DNA of 64,000 bases, taken from Plutella xylostella (taxonomy: Eukaryota; Arthropoda; Insecta; Lepidoptera; Plutellidae). The DNA lies in contig NC_064010.1 in assembly GCF_932276165.1 (NCBI RefSeq), positions 5,890,001-5,954,000 of the forward strand, in the 5' to 3' direction. The notes below the pieces were generated by a model, which worked only from the letters and a program-made list of their open reading frames with translations, did no database searches and was not told the origin of the DNA. The position numbers and the translations under genes are program-made. Shown here piece after piece: positions 49,501 through 59,862 of the stretch; position 1 is the stretch's first letter; each line of letters opens with the position of its first letter.

Positions 49501-52187
49501 TGCTTTCCGTGAGACACTTGACTAATTCGTGATTTCGAGCAAGTTCATATTTTAGATAACATCACACCTCTAGTGATGGCGTCGCGCCGTCGTAATAAAA
49601 TAAAAACAGATGGTCTTATTTTGATCGCAAAAGATTATCCGCTATTGTTCTGTCTACGGTTTTAAGGTTATCCGCCGCCGTGAAAAAATATTGTTGAATT
49701 AAAACGATAATCAAAGCCATAAATATTGTAAGATGGAAATCAAAGTTAATTTTAAATTGAAACAATTGGAAATGTCCAGAAAATCGAAATTATTTCCTTA
49801 TAATTATTTTAAAATCAAATTATAATATGTATAAGTATGTCAGATAAGCTCTACCCGATACAAGGAAATAATAGTCAGCATCACTGAATTGTAAAATACG
49901 AGAAGATAATCGCTCGTTAACTCGTAATTATTCAATTATCATGTGCTATTGCACATAATAACTCTGCTTTTCAACTGACAAAAAACCTCTCAAAAACTTA
50001 TGATAAGTAGATACGTGTTAAGATTTTTATTAAGTTTATTTATAAATAGACGAAGTAGTTAGGTGTTTTTTGGTTTGTAAATATTTAATCATTTTTGCGC
50101 AGTATTTGGCGGAGTGTGTTTATAATAATGAATAGTTTCTGAAGGGCACGGTCGGCGCCCTTTGCGGAAGCGGCCGCCGCCGCGCCGGGGGCCGCGAGTC
50201 GCTACGACATTAGACAAAAAACTAGACTTCTCATGACCCCTTGTTTGAAATTCCTAGGCAGTCATTGCCGTGTTTATTATAATGTATTACGTATCTAAGT
50301 GACTGAGGTTGCACGTACACTATGATCTCTGTTCTAAATAACTCAACATAAATCTGGTATCAATATTCATAATCAACACATAGTCATTTATATTGAACGA
50401 AAAAGGATAAAATAAATTACGACGTGAATAATTATTAATGCGTTAGGATGGTAAATCCACTTTAGTGTATATCGGTAGACGCAATACAACCAAAACTACG
50501 ACATAATGATTGTAATTTCCGTACATGTTTATTTGCGTTTAGAGTCGGTGCTTCCGGCCGCAGTGGTCGTCATGTTGTGGTCGAGAGCGATGATACGGCT
50601 ATTCAAGTTACTAAACCACACGGAAAGATGGACCCATTGTTAAATCGGCCTGAAGATGCAAGTAAATGTACATTCAAAGAACACTCAGACATAGCTCAGT
50701 TACCGTCGTCATCAATAAAATTGAGTTTTACTTACAGTTGCGTTTTATCATCAACGTAGGTACCTAATATTCCAATAGTAGATTGATTGATATATCAGTA
50801 ATTTTAAACGGCAAATAAACTGAAACTGACAACGTTGTAGGAAATATATTAGATAGGTAACTAGGTACACTGATTAAGAAATCATTGTGAAATTAAACAT
50901 GATAATTGAGACTGTGCACGTCACGTCACAGGTACAACACAACTCACTAATGGAAATAGCACCGGAAGTGTCAGGGTAAGTTACCATTGTCAGCTTTGTT
51001 TGCATCGAATAAAATAAAAGTGATATTATACCAATTTACAAAGTTAGCAACTTTTTACAAACTTAGCAACTTACAAACTTAGCAACTTTCGATTTTGTTT
51101 TGTTACAATGTTTACATTTCTAGAGCTTTTCATAAAATCTACAAGAAACCTACCCCATTATTCATTCTTATTATTAGAACAATGGACAACATTTCAAAAA
51201 ACTAAAGCTGCTATAAATCTAAAACCATTTCGAGATTTAGCTCTAAAGGCCATAAAAAAAATGTTTTTGTATTTTTTGGATGTATCATTTTCGAGAAAAT
51301 CATAAAATAGTAAAAAAGTGCTGATGACGTCATGCATCAGGTGCGATGCATTTTGATGATCATAGCCTATAGATTTAAAAACAAAGTAACTGTCACTTTC
51401 ATTTTTGATTGACGTTGACGTTTTATCGAGTCGTTGTTGTTTATTTGGGTCATTTTCATAAATTCTGTTCGGACACTTTCTGACTATTTTTTTTAATTTA
51501 TCACATAAAATGGTTAGTACTTATTAAGAGATGGCCTCTATTTAATATGTCCCAGAGCATGCCACCGCCTACACAGCTGAAAAAATGCTTCTGCTATTTT
51601 TTTTACATGATATGTACCTACTTTGTATCATCAGAAATATCAATGTCATTTGAAAATGACCCATTTGTTGGTTGGCATGTAAACAAAGTTTAAATGTCAC
51701 TTGTCAGTGTCATTTATGTTTTTTTTCGAGACTAAGGCAATAGACAATAATAAAAATTGAGCCTAATATGTGATGTCACTTCCGGTTTTAAAATAATTAA
51801 CTTTAAAGTTAAAAATAACATGCAAAAATTAATGTATTATACAAAATAAAAAAATACGAGTCCTCTAATTTTTTATAAGCTTTCCGAATAGCTCATAATA
51901 ATATAGGGTAAAGAAAATATAGGGTAAAGAAAATGAAATGTCCATTATTGTTCATTGACAGAGATCGACAAAACAGTTCAATAGCAAAAACTTCCTATAA
52001 CTTTTCTATGATTAAGGGGGATAGTTTGTAGCTAAGCGACTGTCTCAGGCAATGATAAACAGAAAAGTGTAAAAAAAACTTGTAATAGTCGTCGAAATCA
52101 GATTGATGATCCTTTGATTTCGCCACTGACACATGCGAATGCACACAAACTGTGTGATCAGTGATGTAACATCTCGCGGAGGTCGTC

Positions 52188-52218
<31 letters not shown>

Positions 52219-53150
52219 CACGGTCAAGTCCGCGAGCCCTGCGGGTGCCACTTCCAGTTCCATTCACTACTGTTAGCTGTACAGAAGCTGTTATTACATC
52301 ACATTGCGTAAGTAGATTTTATTCTAGCTGGTGATTTTTATTCGATGGAAATTCTGGCATAAAAATTCGGACCTCTACTCTCCAGCTGGTAGGATCAGAA
52401 TTCCGAACGGATCATAATGACACTTTGAGGGCTAATGCTAGTTTTTATTATCACTATCATCATCTTCCTGATTACATAATATTATATGTAAGTATTTTGT
52501 TTAAATTGAATAATAATAATGATTTAGCTTTGGATCTAATGATAGATTTATTATATTAATAATGTCGTTTGTGTTGCACTATGATGTCACCGTATTGATT
52601 AGGTTTTAAACAATTTTATAAACACTGAAGATACTTACCAGATTTTTTTCGATATTGAGTTTTTACTTATATATAGTTTAGCATTTAAAATTGAATGTAT
52701 AAATATAAATTTTACATAAAAAAGACTTAACTACGTACGATTAATAATTTATACGTATAAATAAATGCAATAAAATGTTTACTTTGAATTTCCCAAATCC
52801 GTACAAAACAACAAAATAACCATAAAGTTATTTTTATATTTAAGCGCCGTGGCACAACTGTAAAATAAACAAGCAATACTGATAATATCCCTTAAATTGA
52901 GTCAGTTGAGTTTACAATTGCGTGTAAACAGATCAGCTGGACCGGTCCGCAAGTGTGCCGGGGGCTTTCCAGCGAGCCACATCCGACGGCTGTGAAGGCG
53001 GAATATCAGGGGGGTCACTCTTACCCTATTTATAATATACTAAGTTTTGAAGCGCTGCCTGCTGCGCGAGCCACGACTCTATATTTTTGTGTTAAACGTG
53101 CCGATTGCCGAAAGCTCTCATTCGTTAGTTTTTCGTCAGAATAGAGTAAC
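49501..53150. other. Non-coding stretch upstream of placed ABCB exons
   Basis: No confidently coding exon was found. There is a GC-rich patch at 50145-50215 (CpG-rich, frames interrupted). ACCGGAAGT ETS consensus sites lie at 50961-50969 and 51778-51786. A threefold tandem ACAAANTTAGCAACTT occurs at about 51036-51090. The stretch may be an ABCB 5' intron and promoter region, by inference only. Confidence 0.35.
52170..52262 (-). other. Weak candidate for the ABCB start-codon exon
   Basis: A minus-strand ATG at 52262 opens 'MELEVAPAGLADLTV', then an alanine run from a (GCC)n repeat, then 'GRRPPRD'. A GT exists at a phase that would join to 'WRYAS' of the exon at 47490, but it is a poor donor (GAT|GTTACA). 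Listed only because the ABCB N-terminus is otherwise unexplained. Confidence 0.15.
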
Positions 53151-53277
53151 TGATATATATGAGGTAGGTAGCAAACTATAGCAATAAAACACAGTGAACT
53201 TGACAAGACGAAGGCCGGTTTATTACTGACGATGTCACACTGGCGTGTCGCGCTCGCAGGCGCGTTCATACACCACA
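53151..53277 (-). repeat. Gypsy 3' LTR
   Basis: 127 bp, read as identical to 57583-57709, with TG and CA ends on the minus strand. It contains AATAAA in the minus-strand sense (TTTATT on the given strand). At 127 bp it is a short LTR. Confidence 0.95.
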
Positions 53278-53382
53278 CTCCTTCCTCCTTATTCAGAAAC
53301 CCTAATAACAACATCAATATATTATTAGTAAGTAATATAAGTAAGTTTAACCATATTATGTTTAATTAGTTCTAATAATAAA

Positions 53383-56300
53383 CTATATCTTATAATTAAC
53401 TTTTCTTAACCTACACTTACGCAATGGCCTATCACGATCCAACAACAAACCGTCATCACCGGGTGTGTCGTGTTCCGGCGTGGCTGTTGGTGGCTGGATC
53501 GCCGAGTCTACCGTGGGCTCAGGCAGTGGCGTGGCATCAGTTACAACCTCCTGAGCCTCTGCCCAATGGTCCTCTTCCCCTTCTAAATCGTTACTTTCAA
53601 CCGTGTCTTGTGGCAACACATTTACAGTTTGGGCTGAAGAGTGAGAAGGTGACCTAATCTCAGTTGATGTTGGAGGCAGTGGTAGTGATAAGCCTACATC
53701 GTTGTGGCCTCCTACGTCTGCGGTATCCTGATTATGAGCCATGGTAGAACCGGTGTACTTTCTAAGTTGGTCAATATGACGCTTACATTGTTCATTATAA
53801 TCTATGGCTAACACTGTAAACATTCGGTTACCTAATATACCTAATATTTTTCCTAATGTCCAAGTTCCTTTTCTTGCAACATACCATCTTAGCCACACGG
53901 TTTCACCTACCTTCAACTCCCTTGAACAACTTATCAGGCTGTGAGTTGATTTCGATTCGTAATCGGGCAAAACAAGATCTAACCTTGACCGTAACTCTCG
54001 GCCCAACATCAACTTAGCGGGTGAACTGCCCGTCGCACAGTGAGTCTTATTCCGGTAATCAAATAAGAATCCCAACAGCTTATCATGTAAATTAGCTTTA
54101 GTACAATTGAAATTTTCTATCAGGACACATTGTAACATTTTCTTACAAGTTCTCACTGAGTTTTCAGCTTGGCCATTGCTGCACGGATGGTAAATAGGTG
54201 AAGTTACATGTCGGATGCCGTTGTTAGTACAAAAATTTTGAAATTCAGCGGATTTTATCTTTACATCATTATCTGATACAATGGTTTTTGGCATGCCGTA
54301 CCGACTAAATATTTCTTTCAATTTATTTATAAGTGCATTAGTGGAAGTGCCCCCGTCCATCGATAAACATTCTAGCCATTTGCTATACGCATCTACAACT
54401 ACTAGGTAAGTATTGGAGTTAAATGTTAAATAATCAATGTGCAAACGTTGCCAAGGAGACGATTCACGCGGCCACGGCGCGGGAGTCGCTCGGGGCGGCG
54501 CGCTGCGCACACTCGCGCACTGCGGACACGCCCCCACCCATGCTTCTATATCCTTATCTATTGAGGGCCACCAAAACCGACTACGTGCCGCACTCTTACA
54601 TTTTACTATGCCAAAATGACCCGTATGTAGTTCTTGTAGCATGCGGTGACGAAACATTTCTGGAATTACGACTCTGTGCCCGCGAAATAAACATCCATTT
54701 TCTACTTCTAGATCGGCTTTGCATTGAAAATATGGTAATGTCGATTTACATGAAATTTTTCGTGGCCACCCATGGTTTACATACCTAATTACCGTCTGTA
54801 ATAATTTGTCCCGTTCCATGGCTTGTTTTATCTCCCGAAATGAAACTGGAGCTATGTTTGCGTCCAAGAATTTGAGAAAAGACAAGTCGTCATCTTTCGC
54901 GGTGACGTCACTCTTACATTTAGAATTAATTTCCGGTATCGGTGCGCGTGAAAAAAAATCAGCTACAACGTTATTTTCACTACTGATGAATTGCACAGTA
55001 TAATTATATGCTGATAAGAATATCGCATACCTTTGCAAGCGCGATGCTGCCATAACTGATATGCCGTTCTTTTTTCCAAATATTGATAAGAGCGGCCGAT
55101 GGTCAGTTTTTAAAATGAACGGTTCCTGTCTACCATATAAATATTGGTGGAATTTCTTTACACCGAAAACTATAGCCGTAGCTTCTTTTTGTATCTGGCT
55201 ATAGTTTTTTTCGCTTGTAGACAGTGACCTTGAAGCGTACGCAAGCGGTCGTTCCTCGCCATCGGACGCGATCTGAGACAATACGCCGCCGAGCCCGGTA
55301 GGACTCGCGTCCACCGTCAGCACGAGCTGAGCGGTTGGGTCCCAGTGCGCTAGGATACGTTCAGAAGTTAATTCTTCTTTCATGGACGCAAATGCGTTCT
55401 GATGACGATGTGTCCATTCCCACTCTGCACCGTCGCGTAATAATTCGTGCAAAGGGCTTAACAGGCTGGAAGCTTGTGGGACGAAGCTACGATAATAATT
55501 AACGACACCTAAAAATCGTTTAACTTCAGAAACGTTTGTTGGACAGGGCGCTTTAGCGATGGCCTCAACTTTTTTGGGACATGGTCTTATGCCATGTTTA
55601 TCTATGACATATCCTAAGTACGTTACACTTTTCTGGAAGAATGCACATTTCTCTTTTTGTAGTTTTAACCCCGAGTCACGAAGCCGCTTAAATACTTCGC
55701 GTAATCTTTTCAAATGTGTATCTTTATTTGGACCAGTGACACAGATATCATCTAACCAAATGGTTACTCCGTCCAGCCCTGCCATGAGGGATTCCATGGA
55801 TTTTTGGAATATAGCTGGAGCGTTTGCAAGACCATAGACCATACGAGTATATTTAAATAGTCCTTTGGTGGTGCTAATGGTTGTGAGCTCCTGAGACTTT
55901 TCTGATAGCTCAAATTGGTTAAATGCGTTGCTTAAGTCGATTTTTGTGTAATGCTCCCCACCCCTTAAGGTTGAAAATATGTCCTCTATTCGAGGCATCG
56001 GGTGTTTTTCTACATAAATATCTTTGTTCAGAGTAACTGAAAAATCACCAGCGATCTTAACTTTTCCGTTCTCCTTAAGAACTGGTATGATTGGCGTGCC
56101 ATATCTCGAAAAGTCAACTGGTACTAAAATACCTAAACCTACTAATCTGTTGATCTCTTCATCCACTTTTGGTTTCAAAGCAAATGGAACTGGTCTAGGT
56201 TTAAAAAACTTTGGCTCCGCTCCTTCTATAAGTTTAAAATCTACTTTAAATTTATTAAATCGCCCTAACCCTTCCGACCATAGCTCTTTATATTCATCGA

Positions 56301-57549
56301 TTAACTGGGGCACTTCTCCTATACATTGCTGTTCTACAGTAACATTATTATTACCTACTGTAAAATTCACATTGAACTCAGCCATAAAGTCGCGCCCTAA
56401 CAACGGCGGACCACCATTTTGCACAACGAAAAATCGTATTAATTTTGAAATACCCGAATATAACACTGTTGTCTCAAAATAACCCAAGGGCGTGATTTTA
56501 TGGCCGTTGTAAAGACACATTTTTACATTACTTTTTTGGAGTGGGAACCCTGAGAAGTGATTATAATATAGTTTGTCAGAAATTACTGTGGTTCCTGAGC
56601 CCGAATCCAATTCCATTGACAATAATGAACCGTTAACTGAGACATTTAGCTTAATTGGTTGGTATGAAACGTACCTTAGGTTAAAAACCGCACATTCTTT
56701 ACACTCGTCGCACTCACTTTCCTGAGAAGCCTCTGGTTCAGTGTCCAGTTTGTGCAGACCAGAACGCGTACCTTTATTTTTGCACACTTTTTTTAAGTGG
56801 CCTTTCACACCACACACTTCACATCGATAATTACGGTATCGGCACCTGTATACGTTATGGTTTTTCAACCCACATATCGAGCAGCGCGGCTCGCCATCGT
56901 CCCTCGCGACGGCGGAAGCCGCGCCGCCAGCTCGCGCCGCGTCGCCCGCTCGCGCCGCGCCGCCTCGCCGCCCGCTGCTGCCCGCTGCCGTGCTGCTGCT
57001 GCGGAACACCGGCTCCTCCTTCACCATCGCGGCGCGCGCCTGTCGCGCGCTGGCTGCCTGCTGAGCCACCTCCAACGCCTTTGAGAGCGTCAGGGTCTTC
57101 GCGTCCATCTCGAATAGACGGTCTCGCTCAGCACCCACATTCATGCCCAGCACGAACTTATCACGTAACAGAGTGTCGAGCTCGGTGCCGAACTCACAGT
57201 TTATCGCGAGGCCCCTCAGCCGCGCCGCCCATGACTCGGCAGACTCGTACTCGCCCCTCGTTGCGTCGTAAAACTTCGCCCGGTCGGCGAAGGTAGACCT
57301 CCTCGGCGTGAAGTGGTCGCTGAGCGCCTTCACCAGCTCATCGTACGTGACCGCCTCCAGTTCGCGCGGATATACAAGGTTCCGCGCCAGGCGATAAGAC
57401 TCATCATTGAGATGCGTCAGTAGCACTGCACATTTGCTATCGTCCTTCACACTATTTAATTTGATGAATTGTTGCAATCTACTTTCGAAAATCTTCCAAT
57501 CCTGCATTTTACAATCGAAAATACCGATGTTTCCAATGAAATTCGACAT
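53383..57549 (-). CDS. Gypsy gag-pol polyprotein (mag-like), intact
   Basis: The open frame reaches back to 57624 inside the LTR, but the gag start is best placed at the ATG at 57549 ('MSNFIGNIGIFDCKM'), giving 1388 residues. Gag is followed by two CCHC knuckles near 221-255 ('CSICGLKNHNVYRC', 'CEVCGVKGHLKKVC'). A protease has 'LDSGSGTTVI' near 316. The reverse transcriptase has 'KIDLSNAFNQFEL', 'VYGLANAPAIFQ' and 'IWLDDICVTG' near 600. RNase H has 'TVDASPTGLGGVLS'. The integrase has an HHCC zinc region ('HTGHFGIVKCKS', 'CPQCA') and D-D-E residues ('HIDYLTF', 'VSDNDVKIKS', 'GQAENSV'). The WLDD form and single fused frame fit the mag clade of Gypsy. There is no envelope gene. A Ser/Pro/Asp-rich tail follows the integrase. 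No disabling mutation was seen. Confidence 0.95.
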   Translation of the reverse strand: MSNFIGNIGIFDCKMQDWKIFESRLQQFIKLNSVKDDSKCAVLLTHLNDESYRLARNLVYPRELEAVTYDELVKALSDHFTPRRSTFADRAKFYDATRGEYESAESWAARLRGLAINCEFGTELDTLLRDKFVLGMNVGAERDRLFEMDAKTLTLSKALEVAQQAASARQARAAMVKEEPVFRSSSTAAGSSGRRGGAARAGDAARAGGAASAVARDDGEPRCSICGLKNHNVYRCRYRNYRCEVCGVKGHLKKVCKNKGTRSGLHKLDTEPEASQESECDECKECAVFNLRYVSYQPIKLNVSVNGSLLSMELDSGSGTTVISDKLYYNHFSGFPLQKSNVKMCLYNGHKITPLGYFETTVLYSGISKLIRFFVVQNGGPPLLGRDFMAEFNVNFTVGNNNVTVEQQCIGEVPQLIDEYKELWSEGLGRFNKFKVDFKLIEGAEPKFFKPRPVPFALKPKVDEEINRLVGLGILVPVDFSRYGTPIIPVLKENGKVKIAGDFSVTLNKDIYVEKHPMPRIEDIFSTLRGGEHYTKIDLSNAFNQFELSEKSQELTTISTTKGLFKYTRMVYGLANAPAIFQKSMESLMAGLDGVTIWLDDICVTGPNKDTHLKRLREVFKRLRDSGLKLQKEKCAFFQKSVTYLGYVIDKHGIRPCPKKVEAIAKAPCPTNVSEVKRFLGVVNYYRSFVPQASSLLSPLHELLRDGAEWEWTHRHQNAFASMKEELTSERILAHWDPTAQLVLTVDASPTGLGGVLSQIASDGEERPLAYASRSLSTSEKNYSQIQKEATAIVFGVKKFHQYLYGRQEPFILKTDHRPLLSIFGKKNGISVMAASRLQRYAIFLSAYNYTVQFISSENNVVADFFSRAPIPEINSKCKSDVTAKDDDLSFLKFLDANIAPVSFREIKQAMERDKLLQTVIRYVNHGWPRKISCKSTLPYFQCKADLEVENGCLFRGHRVVIPEMFRHRMLQELHTGHFGIVKCKSAARSRFWWPSIDKDIEAWVGACPQCASVRSAPPRATPAPWPRESSPWQRLHIDYLTFNSNTYLVVVDAYSKWLECLSMDGGTSTNALINKLKEIFSRYGMPKTIVSDNDVKIKSAEFQNFCTNNGIRHVTSPIYHPCSNGQAENSVRTCKKMLQCVLIENFNCTKANLHDKLLGFLFDYRNKTHCATGSSPAKLMLGRELRSRLDLVLPDYESKSTHSLISCSRELKVGETVWLRWYVARKGTWTLGKILGILGNRMFTVLAIDYNEQCKRHIDQLRKYTGSTMAHNQDTADVGGHNDVGLSLPLPPTSTEIRSPSHSSAQTVNVLPQDTVESNDLEGEEDHWAEAQEVVTDATPLPEPTVDSAIQPPTATPEHDTPGDDGLLLDRDRPLRKCRLRKVNYKI

Positions 57550-57582
57550 TTTATTTGCGCGGGTCGTCAATTCGTCGCCAGA

Positions 57583-57709
57583 TGATATATATGAGGTAGG
57601 TAGCAAACTATAGCAATAAAACACAGTGAACTTGACAAGACGAAGGCCGGTTTATTACTGACGATGTCACACTGGCGTGTCGCGCTCGCAGGCGCGTTCA
57701 TACACCACA
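57583..57709 (-). repeat. Gypsy 5' LTR
   Basis: 127 bp, identical by eye to the 3' copy at 53151-53277, with the host GTAAC duplication immediately outside at 57710-57714. Confidence 0.95.
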
Positions 57710-57714
57710 GTAAC

Positions 57715-58813
57715 CCTCTCGGCACGCGCCGCGAGCTGACACTTCACGGAAATGAACCGAATCACATAAGTTCTATCAAACTACCTAATATATAATAATA
57801 ATACTTTCCCCAACAAATAGTACATCGGATCTTTTTTCGATCTTTCTCTAAACTTTTGCTACTGTATAAGGTACATGATACATCACTTGGGAAGGCTCCG
57901 TTTGTGCATGACCTACCTACCTAGAACTACCGAAACCAAATGGGGATAAAGTTATAGCACTGTCCTTAAATTCCACAGGGGAACCTAGTTACCGAGATAC
58001 AGCCAACTACCTAACTAGGCGACAGATGTCAGATGCAGTATTTAGCCTCAAGTCTAAATAGATAATTATAAAATGTTCCATATTAGGAGAATCAAACCTA
58101 CATACATAGATAAATCGCACAAATAAAACTTTAGACAAACATTAATTGGACTGACTAGACGCATAAAAGTTCAAGGCGATTACAAATTATGCGGGTAAAT
58201 TTTCTAGGGCCAAATGCAATTTTCCATCAGACTCGGAAAATTTTCACGAAAATATGTATTTTAATATTTGTTAGTATTTATCCTCTATTAGCAAAATACG
58301 CACATTTTCCTTATTGCGTATAAAGTTACTGGTTATTACGTTACTAGTCTACACGTCGGACATTTTGCATACTCGGCTCTGTTCCAGCACGCAGCCGGCA
58401 GCTGATGGGGGTTTCCTCGAGTACATTACACGATCGACTTACCCAATGTATTTCATACTGGTGTGTGGCTATTATACCAGTGGACAGTTTTATTAATGAC
58501 CACGTTATACACAGTCAATTTCGTATGATAATTTTGTAGCTGCATTTATAATAGAAGTGACGTTTTCTTAACAATATACATACTGCAACTGGCTGTCAGC
58601 CAAAAAGGAAGGCTAACCGTGGATAATCTAGATGCCATCTAATCTTTATCTGCTATCTGGAATATGTTAGCATTTTAAAATGATTAGGTACCTCTGTATC
58701 CCTCGAACCTACCAAGGGTTTGATAATTGATTTAGAGCTTCATAAATTTATTAGAAGGACCACAGCAGCTTAAGAGTCAGTCAACATAAAAAAATATTAT
58801 TGTAAGTACATTT
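57715..58813. other. Non-coding AT-rich DNA
   Basis: No exon, RNA gene or complete repeat recognised. Confidence 0.45.
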
Positions 58814-59862
58814 ATAGTCCAGTCAAGGAATGAGGTGTAGAGTGCGTGAGCAGGTAACTCAGCGATTCCTTCAGAAACTTGTTCAGGGGGCTTAGGTTGT
58901 TAACATACCAAAAGTCCTGACTCCTAGGTGATGAGCGGGGGGGAGGAGGGGGGGATAAAGATACGAATTTTTGGTTTTTTGCTTATATCTCAAAAACGGT
59001 GCATCGGAGACAAATATTATAAACTACTAAAATGAAGGTCTTAAAATTATCTAAAACTTTTATATCATATGTTTTTTTCTAATTACTAACCGTTTTCGAG
59101 CTATTACCCTCGGAAAAAATTGAAATTTACAAGAAAAAGTATTCATGTCAAAAAATTCATAAACATTGCATCATATTGTCTTAACCAATTCATAAACGAA
59201 AAAAATGAAGAGGAAAAAAGTTGTAGATTTTTTTATTCCCTTTTAGAATATATTACATATGCTGGTCAATGTCCAACCCGCCTAAAGTTAGAGCTATTTT
59301 AAACTTGCATTTTGGTAAAGTCACTGACATAGCTCACCGAATTAGTAAGGTTAAGTGTGAGTAAAATAGCTGTACCTTTAGGTGGCTTGGACATTAACCA
59401 GCATTATGTATATATATTCTAAAAGGGAATTTAAAAATCTACAACTTCTTTTCTATTCATTTTTTTCATTTATCAATAGGTTTAGACAATATGATGCAAT
59501 GTTTATGAATGATTTGACATGAATACATTTTTCTTGTAAATTTCAACTTTTTCCGAGGGTAATAGCATGAAAACGGTTAGGAATTAGAAAAAAACATATG
59601 ATATAAAAGTTTTAGATAATTTTAAGAACTTTATTTCATTACTTGAAAATATTTCTCTCCGATGCACCGTTTTCGAGATATAAGCTAAAAACCAAAAATT
59701 CGTACCTTTATCCCCCCCTCCTCCCCCCCGCTCATCACCTAAGAGTCAGGACTTTTGGTATGTTAACAACCTAAGCCCCCTGAACAAGTTTCTGAAGGAA
59801 TCGCTTAGTTACCTGCTCACGCACTCTACACCTAATTTTGAGTCATTTATTGACTGGACTAT
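58814..59862. mobile_element. Large foldback element with near-complete inverted arms
   Basis: Ends ATAGTCCAGTCAA (58814-58826) and TTGACTGGACTAT (59850-59862) are exact inverted repeats, and the symmetry continues for roughly 450-500 bp per arm. Paired landmarks include 'GGGGCTTAGGTTGTTAACAT' with 'ATGTTAACAACCTAAGCCCC', the G-rich run at 58937-58953 with the C-rich run at 59713-59731, and 'CGGTGCATCGGAGA' with 'TCTCCGATGCACCG'. The arms are imperfect, with indels. No transposase frame. A TA target duplication is possible. Confidence 0.88.

Larger units (their letters stand above)
53151..57709 (-). mobile_element. Complete Gypsy-type LTR retrotransposon
   Basis: 4559 bp. Identical 127-bp LTRs lie at 57583-57709 (5') and 53151-53277 (3'), reading TGTGG...ATATATCA on the minus strand. 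They are flanked by the 5-bp duplication GTAAC (53146-53150, 57710-57714). A polypurine tract AAGGAGGAAGGAG directly precedes the 3' LTR (53278-53290). TGGCGACGAATT follows the 5' LTR by two bases as a candidate primer-binding site. One gag-pol frame fills the interior. It looks like a young, possibly active insertion. Confidence 0.96.

Noticed and set aside
50577..50759. 60-codon frame 'MVESDDTAIQVTK...'
   Set aside because: No motif, no splice context, and AT-rich flanks without coding bias.
53030..53317. Short frames across the Gypsy 3' LTR
   Set aside because: LTR sequence read in frame; the same peptide piece occurs at the other LTR.
57550..57624. Upstream 25-codon extension of the Gypsy frame
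   Set aside because: These codons come from the LTR and primer-binding region; the gag start is better placed at the ATG at 57549.
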